64,000 nucleotides of DNA. Origin: Siphonodentalium dalli. Its lineage: Eukaryota; Mollusca; Scaphopoda; Gadilida; Siphonodentaliidae. The notes under the pieces were generated by a model. It saw only the letters and a list, made by a program, of their open reading frames with translations. It was not told where the DNA came from and ran no database searches. The stretch spans positions 100,149,319 to 100,213,318 of the forward strand of contig CP136066.1 of NCBI GenBank assembly GCA_032622095.1. Reading direction: 5' to 3'. The position numbers and the translations under genes were made by a program. This document shows, one piece after another, positions 1 through 10,639 of the stretch. The first letter of the stretch is position 1, and every line of letters begins with the position of its first letter.

Positions 1-2692
1 ACTTTAATTACAATTGGGATGAAGTTTATACACGTAAACTCAATAGTCCTATGTTTACAACAGCCCTTCCTTAACGCAGAGCTTAGAAACAACACCTTCA
101 AAGCGTGCGACTACTTTTCGGCCTTTCGCTAGGGAAACAGCTTCTCCATATCCAACATGTAGGTCCATTGTTACTAACATGCTTATCTTTCAATGTTCGT
201 GCTGTTGCTTAATGAATATACATATATGTATACCGACCTTGATAACCTTCTTCGAGGTGATGGTCTGGATTGTTCAACTGTAATTAAATGTTGAATATAT
301 CACACCATTTGATGTGTGGTAATTATTCATTTTATAATGATCCAAATGCATTGGATATATATAGTCCATTAGTTCAGTGAGGTATAAATGAATACAATAT
401 CATAGCATTTGATTTGTGGTAATTATTTATTTTATAATGCTCCAAATGCAATTCAGTGAGGTATGAAGTTAATGATACATGCCCATAAAATCAATGTGTT
501 AATGTAGCTGTGCATGAGTATATAGAGTAACAAAGGCACACCCTAAGGTGTGACATAAATGAAACTCATTTGCTGATAGATACTCCTAACCATACTTGAG
601 TTTCAAAAGTATAGACCCAAGCAAAAATAGTTTTGATGAATCAGAATTTTTCCTTAACTTATTGCCAAACTGAAATAATGAGCTAAATTAATTTGTTAAA
701 TCTGGCTGGCGTATTGACCCAGTGAATAAGGTGTTGCGGCAATCATATAAGGGGTTTCCACGCCTGAGCTATGTCATAAGGTTGAACGTTTAGACAGACA
801 TACAGAACAGTTAACGAAACACACGTCCCATTTGTTTATTTAAGTAGGTTTAGGACCGACCCTTTGGTGAGGTCCATACACAATTTACTGGATGAGTGGG
901 GACTCGTAGATCCTCTATATATTTAAGTTAAAAGCATTATTTTTGCTCAGGTCTAATTGGTATATGGAAAGGCTGAATGCTTTGGTAATGTCAAGTTACG
1001 TACACATTATGAACTGACAAATATTTTCATAAATTGCCTTCTGATTTTCAGTTCTTAATCTTTCTGCGGGATACACGTGTCCGGGTTCGTACGGAGTTGT
1101 GAAAGACGGGGAAAAAGTATGGAAATTTAAAAGATTTCCAGGTCTGGAAAAAATATGGAATATTGGTGGTTTGGGCTCTGGTATGGAATACGTATGGCAA
1201 TATTTCGCACTAGCCCAATAAGCTCCCATATCATTGGCCAAAATATTTTTTATCGAGAAATTAAGTGATCTGGTTTGCGAGATTGTTTATTTGTCTATGC
1301 TATGTTCTCTCTTCGCTATATTGCGTATAGGTCTGACACATTGGAATTGCCCATTGTTATTTATAACTCACAGTTACCATATATACTTACCATAATGGTC
1401 AAATCGTGATGTATATCATCAACGATATCACACTGCAACAGAACGTTTTCTCTCTCCTACAATTGGAAAAATATAAAACAATCATACAAGGGGTTTCCAC
1501 GCCTGAGCCATGTCAGCAGGAGGTTGAACGTCTAGACATACATATACAGAATAGTTAACGAAACATACATATAAGTGTCTATAGCTAGACTGATCTCTGG
1601 CTACCACACAATGCAAAACTAATTTCGCTGTTCACTTAGTTTCCAGCTGTCTGGCTCTTGATTCCTTCAAATATGCCTCTTGATTTCCCAAGAGACAGTA
1701 AGAAAGAATATAATGTTCCTATGAGGACATCTTGTTCAAATCAAGCGGCGGAGACATGTCAAGTAATGGTGCATTGTATATCATGTGTGTACAAAATTAA
1801 TGACTTATTAATATTTGAATTAGACATCCTATATACAATACGCACCTGTAAGATATTGAAGGATTATTATACATGTCTATATCTTTTCCAAATAGCTGTT
1901 CAACTCTTAATTGAGGTCGTTCCAAATAGCTGCTCAAATCTTGATTGAGTTATGAAAAAAGACAGGACTTGATAAATATGAGACTCTACTGTTTAGCATT
2001 TTCGTAGTACAAGTGTACTGATCCATTACCCAGGTATATACATGAATACAAAAGTCATAGATTCACTTGAAATACGTTTTGGGGAATACAAATAAAAAAC
2101 CATCTATTATATCAATTCTTATTTTCCCATGCTAATATTAATTATTAGTTCTATTTGCATGGATCTAAGCTAAAGGTAAAAGTTCTTCCCGTGCGTTTCT
2201 TTAAATTTTTTGATGGATTGAATTGAACAATAGAGATAAACGTACCCTGCTTAGTTGGACGTTCGAGCACGAATAAAACAGAATGTGAAATCAACGGCTT
2301 GGCCGACTCGTTCACAACCTGTTTCCATGCTCGAATTTTCGCCGTTCACATAATTTCCTGCTACCTGGCTCTTGTTTCCTTCAAATATAGTTCGATACCT
2401 TTGAGTTTATCCATCTGCAATATAAATCAGAACACTTATTCACTCCTTGTGTGTGAAACTGAATATAGTGTGAAACTGAATATAATCATTATTAACTTTG
2501 CAACTGTCATAATATTAAACTAACTAATGCTCCATAGAAAATACGGACTGAATTTCAATTTCCCCTAGTTGACAATAAAAAGGGTTATCTTGAAATTTTG
2601 AGTTACTCTGGTTCTCAAGAGAATGTGACAGGAAATAAGGTGTTCTGATTTCCATGGATTGCTTATTTCTCAAGTGACAGTAAGTAAGAATA
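1..2692. other. No gene seen; AT-rich DNA with scattered direct repeats
   Basis: No reading frame here carries a recognisable protein motif. Three low-level duplications are visible. A ~95-120-bp unit is tandemly duplicated near 300-470 (separate entry). About 80 bp at 721-803 recur at ~1480-1566, beginning with an AATCATA(T/C)AAGGGGTTTCC core. About 55 bp at 1628-1685 recur at ~2335-2395 around TGGCTCTTG(A/T)TTCCTTCAAATAT. I infer old duplicated non-coding DNA. Confidence 0.6.
298..470. repeat. Tandem duplication, about 1.5 copies
   Basis: The string TTTGATGTGTGGTAATTATT near 308 returns near 409 as TTTGATTTGTGGTAATTATT. In both copies it is followed by ATTTTATAATG(A/C)TCCAAATGCA and TTCAGTGAGGTAT. 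The second copy lacks an ATTGGATATATATAG stretch. This is a local duplication with no coding content. Confidence 0.7.
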
Positions 2693-2996
2693 TGTGCCAG
2701 GGTAAATTCTGGCTTTACCAAAGTAAATCTTATTATTGATCAATGTAATATGGGACTTCCGTATTTAGTTCAGTTTTACCATGGTGTGTTAGAATCAACC
2801 TTGACATGATCCTTTAAATTTAAAATGTTGTGTCACTTATTTGATTCGCAAGATTAATTCCAAACACTCTGGTAAAAGAGTATAGTCTGGTATTACACGC
2901 CTAACTTTGATGTTACAGATGCCTATGGTAAAACACAAAGCATCACATATAAACCACAATATGCTGTGGTAACAGTTTAACCACATTACCCGATAT
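2693..2996 (+). repeat. Dispersed ~300-bp repeat, copy 1 (second copy at 5858-6203)
   Basis: Beginning at GTGCCAGGGTAAATTCTGGC, this stretch matches 5858-6203 in the same orientation over most of its length. Shared blocks include TCAATGTAATATGGGACTTC, CACTCTGGTAAAAGAGTATA and AACCACAATATGCTGTGG. The other copy has a ~40-bp extra block after TTTGATT(C/A)GCAAGAT. It holds no coding sequence that I recognise. Confidence 0.75.
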
Positions 2997-3289
2997 ACAG
3001 GCCCTGGTCACTGGGTGCACAATCAGTTTGAGTTTTGTTGTGCTTTATATTATGACCCGGGCGTCCTCATATCTACCGAGTCTGAGCCAATGCTTAAGGT
3101 CATCTGGATTATTTTTGGCAACGTTGGTTATTGTTTCCTTTATCTTCCAGAGAGCATCTGTGTTCCGCTCTTCATCGCTTTTCTTCTCACTTTCGGGAAT
3201 ATTTATTGTTAGTAGTTTACCCCACGATGATACCAAAAAGGTCTTGAAACCAAATTGAAAATTAAATTTGTTAGTATTATTTACTCATG

Positions 3290-3474
3290 ATGAAATCGGC
3301 TCATGTGCCTGTTTTGGCACCGTTGCTACAAAACTCCTTCGTTCGCCCACATTCACTGCATTTTCTCCTCAAATGCCTGTTAAAGGCGCTATGCACTGTT
3401 TTCTCCTCATATTTCTGTTAAAGGTGCTATTGCTGGCAAATAGTCGGGATGGGGTGCATTCGTTGCACTGCATG
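3290..3474 (-). pseudogene. Degenerate C2H2 zinc-finger cassette (Z1)
   Basis: Read on the minus strand from 3474, the sequence opens MQCNECTPSRLFASNSTFNR, the same peptide frame as the two intact cassettes at 4194-4280 and 4479-4565. The first zinc-binding histidine is replaced by Asn (NRNMRRK). Immediately downstream, and in other frames, come a partial finger end (SAFNRHLRRK) and another finger start (CSECGRTKEF) that runs into a stop. This looks like two or three tandem finger units collapsed by indels. Which locus it came from is unknown. Confidence 0.5.
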
Positions 3475-3489
3475 TTTATAGATAGAACG

Positions 3490-3718
3490 TAAGTAGAAAA
3501 GTAACGCTAAAACGGATTGATGAAGTGACGTAATAGTTACGCACACCACGACGCGCGACCTTAGTCTCGTCCCTGGTCCATCCATGGAGCTGCGCTCACT
3601 GTTTCGTGCATCTCTACCATATCGTTACCGAGTACACAGACACAGAGCTGGTGACCGATCCAATGCGACCTGGCTGTGCGTGGGTTAACCGTTGTGACAG
3701 TGTCCTAGATTGTACATA
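3490..3718 (+). repeat. ~230-bp dispersed repeat R240, copy 1
   Basis: This block starts at AAGTAGAAAAGTAACGCTAA and contains GATGAAGTGACG, GCGACCTTAGTCTCGTCCCT and GTTACCGAGTACACA. It recurs at 4609-4836 and, more diverged, at 13262-13475. Each time it lies just after (on the plus strand) a zinc-finger cassette encoded on the minus strand, so cassette and flank appear to have been duplicated together. Confidence 0.8.
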
Positions 3719-4193
3719 TATATTAAATGAGATTTCTCATGAACTGTATACATACAGTACTCTTATCAGTCACTAGTATGACTATAGTATGTTGGAAAGA
3801 GAAACTAGAAAAATTTAGTATTTAAAAAAAAAACAACTGAAAATCCCTTGCTATGTAGGCCTATATGTGATATATATAATTGAAATTGTCAGCAGTATAG
3901 TTGTTAATCTATAATATACATTATATTGACCCGAGAGCTATAATCCACATGTAGTTGCTGTTTCAGTGACAGTATATATCTATAAACTCTATCAGTTCTG
4001 TCAATAATGTTCAGTCAGAACTGCTCGAACTATGCCCTATATTAAGAATTAATAGTTATTATTTGTGGTAATGGTGTTTCCCCGAGTTTATCATAACGCA
4101 CAAAGCACGGTTTAACATGTACTATAGATACACTAATTCAATATACGGTACCTTAAATTGTTGGTCTTGAATTCATTGAAATTTATTATTAGT

Positions 4194-4280
4194 TTACTTA
4201 CGGTGTGATCTGCTCATGTGCCTGTTTAAGGCACTATCACTTGCATAAACCCTCTTTGGAACGCATTCTATGCACTGCAT
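4194..4280 (-). CDS. Short C2H2 zinc-finger terminal-exon-like cassette (Z2a)
   Basis: The minus strand encodes 28 residues, MQCIECVPKRVYASDSALNR followed by HMSRSHRK, then a TAA stop. C-x2-C, a leucine in the hydrophobic core position and H-x4-H fit a C2H2 finger, although the Cys-to-His spacing (14) is two longer than the classical 12. On the minus strand an AATAAA signal lies at 4187-4182, seven bases past the stop. The ATGCAG at the start could be a real start codon, or its CAG could be a splice acceptor for a last exon. A near-duplicate sits 285 bp away. Whether it is expressed cannot be told. Confidence 0.45.
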   Translation of the reverse strand: MQCIECVPKRVYASDSALNRHMSRSHRK

Positions 4281-4478
4281 ACTGTTCTATGCTGTTGTGT
4301 GTGATTACGAAAAGTAACGCTTACTCGTAAATTGTCCGTAGCTCTCCTCGCAAAGAATCAGCTCGTGCATAAGCCACCCTCGTGGAAAACGAACATCATG
4401 AATGGGTAAACTATAGATATACTAATTCAATATACCTTAAATTGTTGGTATTGATTGAAAAAATTTATTATGATTATT

Positions 4479-4565
4479 TTACTCACGGTGGGCTTTCCTC
4501 ATGTGCCTATTGAAGGCGCTATTGCTGGCATACGTTCTTGGTGGCTTGCATTCGTTGCACTGCAT
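4479..4565 (-). CDS. Short C2H2 zinc-finger terminal-exon-like cassette (Z2b)
   Basis: This minus-strand frame has the same 28-codon length as Z2a: MQCNECKPPRTYASNSAFNR, then HMRKAHRE and a TAA stop. C-x2-C, Phe in the core position and H-x4-H are intact, with the same 14-residue Cys-His spacing. An AATAAA lies at 4469-4464, nine bases after the stop. Substitutions relative to Z2a keep the Cys and His residues, whereas copies Z1 (3.4 kb) and Z3 (13.2 kb) have lost them. Flanks from ~4122 and ~4412 (ACTATAGATA(C/T)ACTAATTCA) show that the two cassettes arose by tandem duplication. The parent gene is not recognised. Confidence 0.5.
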   Translation of the reverse strand: MQCNECKPPRTYASNSAFNRHMRKAHRE

Positions 4566-4607
4566 GATGTTTAATTAATGTATACTTATCGTTCGGCCTA
4601 TATGTAG

Positions 4608-4840
4608 CGTAAGTGGAAAAGTAACGCTAAAACGGATTGATGAAGTGACGTAATAGTTACGCACAGCACGACGTGCGACCTTAGTCTCGTCCCTGGTCCA
4701 TCAATGGAGCTGCACTCACTGTTCCGTTCCTCTCCACCACACCGTTACCGAGTACACATGCACAAGGCTGGCGAGCTGTCCAATGCGACTTGGCTGTACG
4801 TGGGTCAAACCTTTTGACGCTGTCCTATATTGAACATTAT
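4608..4840 (+). repeat. R240 dispersed repeat, copy 2
   Basis: This copy is close to identical to copy 1 over AAGTGGAAAAGTAACGCTAA and the GCGACCTTAGTCTCGTCCCT core. It follows zinc-finger cassette Z2b in the same relative position that copy 1 follows Z1. Confidence 0.8.
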
Positions 4841-4899
4841 CGGCCATCGAGAAATTTAGGCCCTATTGCAGGCCAACATCAAGTGGGTAATTTCCCTCA

Positions 4900-5760
4900 T
4901 AAAATCATGGTAAAATCAATGTAAACCAGTGTATATATCACGCTTTACGTGGGATTACTGTGATGATTTCACCAACCTATACCAAAGTAATGTGAGGCTT
5001 TTCATTGGTTCTAATTAGGTGTTTCAAAAACATTGGTAAAACTAATGTAAACCGGTGTACATCAACTTTACTGGGGTGAATTAAGAATTCACCATGTTCT
5101 ATACCGAAGTATAATGCGAGGATTTACATTGATCCTATAATAGGGTGTTTCAAAGACACGCTGGTAAAACCAAAATAAACCAGTTTAAATCACGGTATAC
5201 ATAAGTTTACTGGGTTGAATTGTGAATTCACCAAGGTAATACCATATTATAAAGTGAGACCTACATTGATAATAGGGTGTTTCAAAAATACATTGCAAAA
5301 CCAATGTAAAGCAGTGCAAATCACGGTTTATATATCACGCTTTACGTGGGATTACTGTGATGATTTCACCAACCTATACCAAAGTAATGTGAGGCTTTTC
5401 ATTGGTTCTAATTAGGTGTTTCAAAAACATTGGTAAAACTAATGTAAACCGGTGTACATCAACTTTACTGGGGTGAATTAAGAATTCACCATGTTCTATA
5501 CCGAAGTATAATGCGAGGATTTACATTGATCCTATAATAGGGTGTTTCAAAGACACGCTGGTAAAACCAAAATAAACCAGTTTAAATCACGGTATACATA
5601 AGTTTACTGGGTTGAATTGTGAATTCACCAAGGTAATACCATATTATAAAGTGAGACCTACATTGATAATAGGGTGTTTCAAAAATACATTGCAAAACCA
5701 ATGTAAAGCAGTGCAAATCACGGTTTACATGGGTTTAGGTGAATTGAGAATGCATCATGA
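4900..5760 (+). repeat. Tandem repeat: 397-bp block present twice, each of ~132-bp monomers
   Basis: Positions 4932-5328 and 5329-5725 read identically when compared base by base. Each block holds three diverged monomers of about 132 bp, marked by GGTGTTTCAAA, a GGTAAAAC(C/T)AA element, GTAAACC(A/G)GTGTA and a GAATTCACC palindrome core. The array fades out at ~5760. A single relative lies at 13550-13735 next to R240 copy 3. Monomers are far more diverged from each other than the blocks are, which shows one recent block duplication on an old array. Confidence 0.9.
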
Positions 5761-5857
5761 AAATAATGCATATGTACAAAAGTAATTTGCGGCCTTATAT
5801 TGATTCTACTAGGGCGTTTCCAAAAACAAAAACAAAACGCTAGAGATAAACATAACC

Positions 5858-6203
5858 ACATGTGCCAGGGTAAATTCTGGCTTTATCACAGTAATTTTTT
5901 TTATTATTGATCAATGTAATATGGGACTTCCGTGTTTAGTTCAGTTTTACCATGGTGCGTTAGAATCAACATTGAAGTGATCCTATAAATTTAAAAGTTA
6001 GTGCATGTGGTGTCACTTATTTGATTAGCAAGATAAATTGGAATACCTGTAGGTTGCATTCCAAACACTCTGGTAAAAGAGTATACTCTGGTATTACACG
6101 CCTCACTTTGATGTTACCGATGCCTATGGTAAAACACAAAGCATCGCATATAAACCACAATATGCTGTGGCAATAGTTGCCAGTGTAAACCAAATTACCG
6201 ATA
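5858..6203 (+). repeat. Dispersed ~300-bp repeat, copy 2 (first copy at 2693-2996)
   Basis: Direct match to 2693-2996 through GTGCCAGGGTAAATTCTGGC, CACTCTGGTAAAAGAGTATA and CCACAATATGCTGTGG, with an additional ~40-bp block in the middle. It lies immediately after the 132-bp array. Confidence 0.75.
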
Positions 6204-7030
6204 TGAAGCAAATGTGAATTGTCAAGTTATCAACATAACAGCTATTACATAATTCATCCATCCGTAATTGTTTATCTGTATTTCATTGCATATATTGAGA
6301 TTCTTCACTCAGTTGTATACCTTGTCGCTTATTCTACATGTACAATCGTGTCCGTTGACTTCATTCCAAAACCATGTCCGGCATATCCCATTTCTACATA
6401 TTTCTCGATGGGTAATGTACATGTATCTAAGAGTACATGACTATGCACGAACATATGTAAGGTCCTGTAGTTTCCAGTATATTAAAGCCACGTGGCGGTT
6501 TGCACTCCAAAATACGAATATTAATTATTCGCTTTTGATTTTTCCCCATATCGAAATAGGTCGATAAATATCTTAACTACCGTACCTTTCTACGTGCAAT
6601 ATGTAACCACAAAAGACGCATGGAGGCAGTGAAAAATGCAACAATGAACAAGTCGTTCGAGTCCCACACAAAAACAGCCATTTGCATGACATGGAACAGA
6701 AAAGAGCGTTTGTCTTATTTCGGGCGAAAAAATTTAAACGGCTACAAAATGGCTGTGACTTTGGCAAGTATTTTTCAAAGCACACGAAGCCGGCATATCA
6801 ATATTTCGTGTATTTATCGACCTATCGTACCCGTCCCTCCAAATTACGTAGACAAAATTTTGAGGTTAGAGTTAGCTATGTCCGTTTAAGAGCCATGTCA
6901 GTTAATTGTTCTGCTTTGCGTTATTCGTGGTTGTACGAACAAACAGAGGTAAATATTAATTATTAGTTATTACGCCACCTGTGGTGTTTCTAGCTTCTGA
7001 GATTTTGATATTGCGTGGTGGACAGGGCGA
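6204..7030. repeat. No gene; holds a dispersed repeat shared with 28.96-29.17 kb
   Basis: Around 6680-6880 the strings ACATGGAACA(G/C)(A)AAAGAGCG, CCGGCATATCAATATTTCGTG and CCAAATTACG(T/C)AGACAAAAT match 28975-29165 in order and orientation, with large gaps. The open frames here have no motif and are interrupted in the other copy, so I treat them as chance frames. Confidence 0.55.
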
Positions 7031-7031
7031 A

Positions 7032-7500
7032 TGTATTCTTGGAGATTGTTTGTACCTTACTTAATCGTACCGATAGACTCACGTAGATGCCGAAATTGTA
7101 AAGTTAACGCCACCGGTGTATAATACGTTTATGAAAATATGATAAATCGTATCGATAGAGTCAGGACAGGCTCAAATTGTAAACTTAAAGTCACCGGTGT
7201 AATAATATATTGTTGAAAATATAAATAATTTGATAGACTGAAAATAATATATAACCCATTGGGAGCCCCTGATGTATTCTTGTTTGTACCTTACTCAATC
7301 GTACCGATAGAATCACGTAGATGCTTAAATTGTAAAGTTAACGCCACCGGTGTATAAATACGTTTTTGAAAATGTGTTAAATCGTATCGATAGAGTCAGG
7401 ACAGGCTGAAATTGTAATCTTAAAGTCACTTGTTGTTGAAAATATAAATAATCTGATAGACTGAAAATAATGTGTAACCCATTGAGAACCCCTGGTTTAG
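7032..7500. repeat. Tandem duplication of ~233 bp, two copies
   Basis: TGTTTGTACCTTACT(T/C)AATCGTACCGATAGA starts at 7048 and again at 7281. Both copies continue through AATTGTAAAGTTAACGCCAC, GATAGAGTCAGGACAGGCT and GATAGACTGAAAATAAT. The second copy has a deletion in its last third. Non-coding. Confidence 0.85.
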
Positions 7501-8876
7501 TGAAGTGCATTGTGGGAAGTTTAATTATGATTCACCTCCATCTTTATTTTCTGGAATTATCACCAAGATTTATCCACTCTATTTTAAAATGTACCCTGAT
7601 CGGTCATATTATTTTGATAATTCTATCTAAATACATCTTAGCTACTATTCGGATCTGCTGTCCCGGTCGAAGAAGGTTTAGTTTGACCAAAACGGCTATT
7701 GACAAAAGTTTGTTTACAAAAATTGAGCATACTCAATGACCCGTAGGCCGTACACGCTGTAAATTTTTTATAGAAAACAAATTCAATTTCTTCCATCTAA
7801 AACATAATTACGCGCTGAACTCTGTCATTTTAAGAATATAGTAGTATTATACACATACACACCAAGTTTCAGCTAAAATTTTTGAAAAATGACAGTTTTA
7901 TAGACATAAATCGATTTTAAATTTTATCAACGAAAAAAAAAAATCATTTCTTCGATCTAGGAAATAATTACGTGCTGTACCCTGTCATATTTGACCGGTT
8001 CTAACTGATAATTGTGTGACAGTACAGTCGCGTTACTTTATACGTCAACATTGGTCATTATCACTCGACAAATTTATTTCGGTCTATCGTATCAGAATCA
8101 ACCCCTATTTCCCCCGCGTAGCCTAAGTGTCTTTATCGCTCCACTAATTTGTATCGTTTCATCGGTATGAATTCCATATCCAATTATCCACATATAACCA
8201 ACCCAACCTCTAATCCCGGTCCAATTTATTTATTTCTTTCATCGGTATATAGTCATATTTTATCTCGTGATACTTGTACTTATATGTCTATGGTATTACT
8301 ATAGTATACCGTATATGTATATCAATTGCTATTCCTTTCTATATAATCCTGGTGCTAACTATAGAGATAATTTCAGACCCCCCCCCCCCCCAATTTTATA
8401 TAATTGCTGCTTTAGTAGTCACGATGCATTACATGGCAACATCGATCCACTTATTTATGTCAGTTCATCAACTCCATCGGTACAAACCCCTTTGACACCC
8501 CCCTATTTTATAGCCTTGTTGCAACAGTAGAGTTGATATGCATAATATGTCAACATTGGTCGTTATTGCTCTACAAATTTATATCGGTTCAACCCTTAGT
8601 TCCCTGTATCGCCCACCCCTCCCTCAATTTATTTTTTCATTTGTATTATAGTCTCGTCACATACACATTTTATCTTTTGTAACTTTTGCTTCAAAGCGTC
8701 GAGATCCGCTTTTTGAAATGTAAGCAGGCTTCAAACTCATCTTATCCAAGAAAAACTCTGGTTACATAAAACATTTGTGTATACGGTGTACGCGCATTTG
8801 TTGCGTTAAAAACCAAAGGTCCCAAGTCAAGGTCCAAATCCCCAACACACTGATGTGAGGTTTAACTCCATCTACA
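7501..8876. other. No gene seen; weak ~160-bp duplication and a C-run
   Basis: TTCAATTTCTTCCATCTAAA near 7782 and ATCATTTCTTCGATCTAGGA near 7944 begin two related stretches that share ATAATTACG(C/T)GCTG and CCTGTCAT, spaced about 160 bp. A run of 12 C lies at ~8380. Nothing else is recognised. Confidence 0.5.
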
Positions 8877-8878
8877 TA

Positions 8879-9003
8879 CAGTAATGTTCAAAGCAATTGA
8901 CCACTTAACCACAGCAGAATAATGGGTAATTTGAGGATTGTAAATGCTGAAAAAATACATAATTATGCTGTGGTTAAGTGGTCAATTACTTTGGGCATTA
9001 CTG
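8879..9003. mobile_element. Palindromic MITE, Tc1/mariner-like ends (copy 1)
   Basis: This 125-bp palindrome begins CAGTAATGTTCAAAGCAATT and ends with the inverted form AATTACTTTGGGCATTACTG. Each arm continues as GACCACTTAACCACAGCA and its complement. It is flanked by TA on both sides (8877-8878 and 9004-9005). CAGTA-type ends with a TA target duplication are typical of Tc1/mariner derivatives. No transposase is present. Confidence 0.8.
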
Positions 9004-9049
9004 TAACCAATATAAGGATTTGAGGTTTAATGATAACTCAATCCTCATA

Positions 9050-9170
9050 CAGTAATGTCCAAAGTAATTGACCACAGCAATATTATTGGTAAATTTTCAG
9101 GATTTCAAATCCTGAAAAATTACCAATAATTCTCATGTGGTTAAGTGGTCAATTACTTTGGGTATTACTG
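9050..9170. mobile_element. Palindromic MITE, Tc1/mariner-like ends (copy 2)
   Basis: A 121-bp second copy runs from CAGTAATGTCCAAAGTAATT to AATTACTTTGGGTATTACTG, again with TA on both flanks. Its middle is a near-perfect hairpin (9085-9129, ATTGGTAAATTTTCAGGATT arm). The DNA between and outside the two MITEs repeats three times (GATGTGAGGTTTAA... at ~8853, 9017 and 9184), so element plus flank was duplicated in tandem with a period of about 170 bp. Confidence 0.8.
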
Positions 9171-10366
9171 TAACCAATTCAAGGATGTGAGGTTTAATGA
9201 GAACTCCATCCATATAACTAATAATTATGTGTGAAAATCAAAACAAAATAAATTCCATGATGGCGTCCAATATGGACTGCCTAATTCTGCTCCAAAACAT
9301 GTATATTCAATATATGGATGTTTATTGGGCGAAACCGATTATTTCAATGATATTTTCATTAACTGTGATCCAAAACCCGAATTACGGGAGCGTGCGACTG
9401 TATCTTAAGCATATGTGCCTATTTAATGAGCCAACAATTGGAATCCCAACAGAGAAGATTGGCGTGGGTCCCTTGCGCGATCTGTCCATCGAAAACCATT
9501 TAGACATCTCAAGACACGTAAGACCCAATAAGTTAATATACAGAATAGATATATCTATTGCCTGAGTGACTAATATTTATATTTGTTACAATGAGGTCAA
9601 ATAGTTGCGAAGCCAGCACCACAATTCTTTCCCTCCATAGTAAATCTTAAAACAACTTCTAACGAATTAATAATTATACTTCCATGTTTTACATGGAAGT
9701 ATATTGTTTTTGTGATTTTTATTTTTCTCTATTATTATTATTTGCCTTCTTCTTAGCAATTTTATAATGAGCATAGCTCAGTCAATACAAGAGTTAGAAA
9801 GCTAAAACTTTGTATGTATATATATGTATACAAACTCTAGTGCTTAGGCCTATTGAGAATCATGTCCTCACTTGATTTGCAGAGTTATCTCCCTTTATGT
9901 TAACAATTGGTGTTTTCAGAACTCCGAAAATATAAGGAGTACAGCACTGAAATTTGGTCGATACATACATCTTGATATCCACTGAATCATGAGCACATCA
10001 AAAACTTTGTCCGTCTTTCCTCTCCAGAGTTATCTCCCATATATATGTCAACTTCGAAATCTTCTGATCGCCTGTTCTCGCATAGCAAGAAAGATAGCTG
10101 GATTTAGTTTCTATGGTAGTGCTGGCCGTTGTCAATATACTTCACAAAAATAATTTGGACAGGGTCGGACTTACATTTTTTGGTTAGGGTGGGGGCGAAA
10201 TTTTCGCAATTTTTTTTTTCGATGATTTCAACCATTTTTACTACCATGTATCTTTAGGACGTACTAATGATCCTCCTGAAAGAATTTTGTAAATCGGTTG
10301 AGAAATGTCCAAGTTACAGACCATCGAAAATTAAATAATTTGGCTTATGAAGGAGCATGGGAGATG
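9171..10366. other. No gene seen; contains a small hairpin
   Basis: The 112-codon frame at 9227-9565 has no motif that I recognise. A hairpin TATACTTCCATG-TTTTA-CATGGAAGTATA lies at ~9678-9706. The ~70 bp before it (GCGAAGCCA, CACAA, TTTCCCTCCATAGTAA, AACAACTTCT) recur at 12423-12474, suggesting that these mark two copies of one repeat. The stretch from 9710 to 10366 shows nothing I can name. Confidence 0.45.
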
Positions 10367-10463
10367 GTGAGACCATACCGGGGAGGCGATGAGACCATGC
10401 CGGTGGTGATACCATGTCGGGGTGGTGAGACCAGGCCGAGGGTGGTGAGACCAGGCTGACCGG
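10366..10463 (+). repeat. Short minisatellite, GGTGGTGAGACCA-type unit
   Basis: Four to five imperfect units of 17-22 bp read GGTGAGACCATACCGGGGAG, GATGAGACCATGCCGGT, GGTGATACCATGTCGGG, GTGGTGAGACCAGGCCGAGG and GTGGTGAGACCAGGCTGACC. It is more GC-rich than its surroundings. Confidence 0.8.
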
Positions 10464-10639
10464 TGGCGGATGTAAACGTCAGATTTAGCAACAACAAAAA
10501 AAACAAGTCCAGCGGAATAATATTTTTATTGCGTGCTCCAGATGGGAAGAGTGATTCGGACCGGAATATACCATTTATCAGTTTTTTGTCCCAACCGTTA
10601 CCGATCTACAGCATGGACAAGAAAATGACATATTTTTGG

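Noticed and set aside
9227-9565. 112-codon plus frame starting after a MITE
   Set aside because: No motif, no splice context and no second copy; not supportable as a gene.
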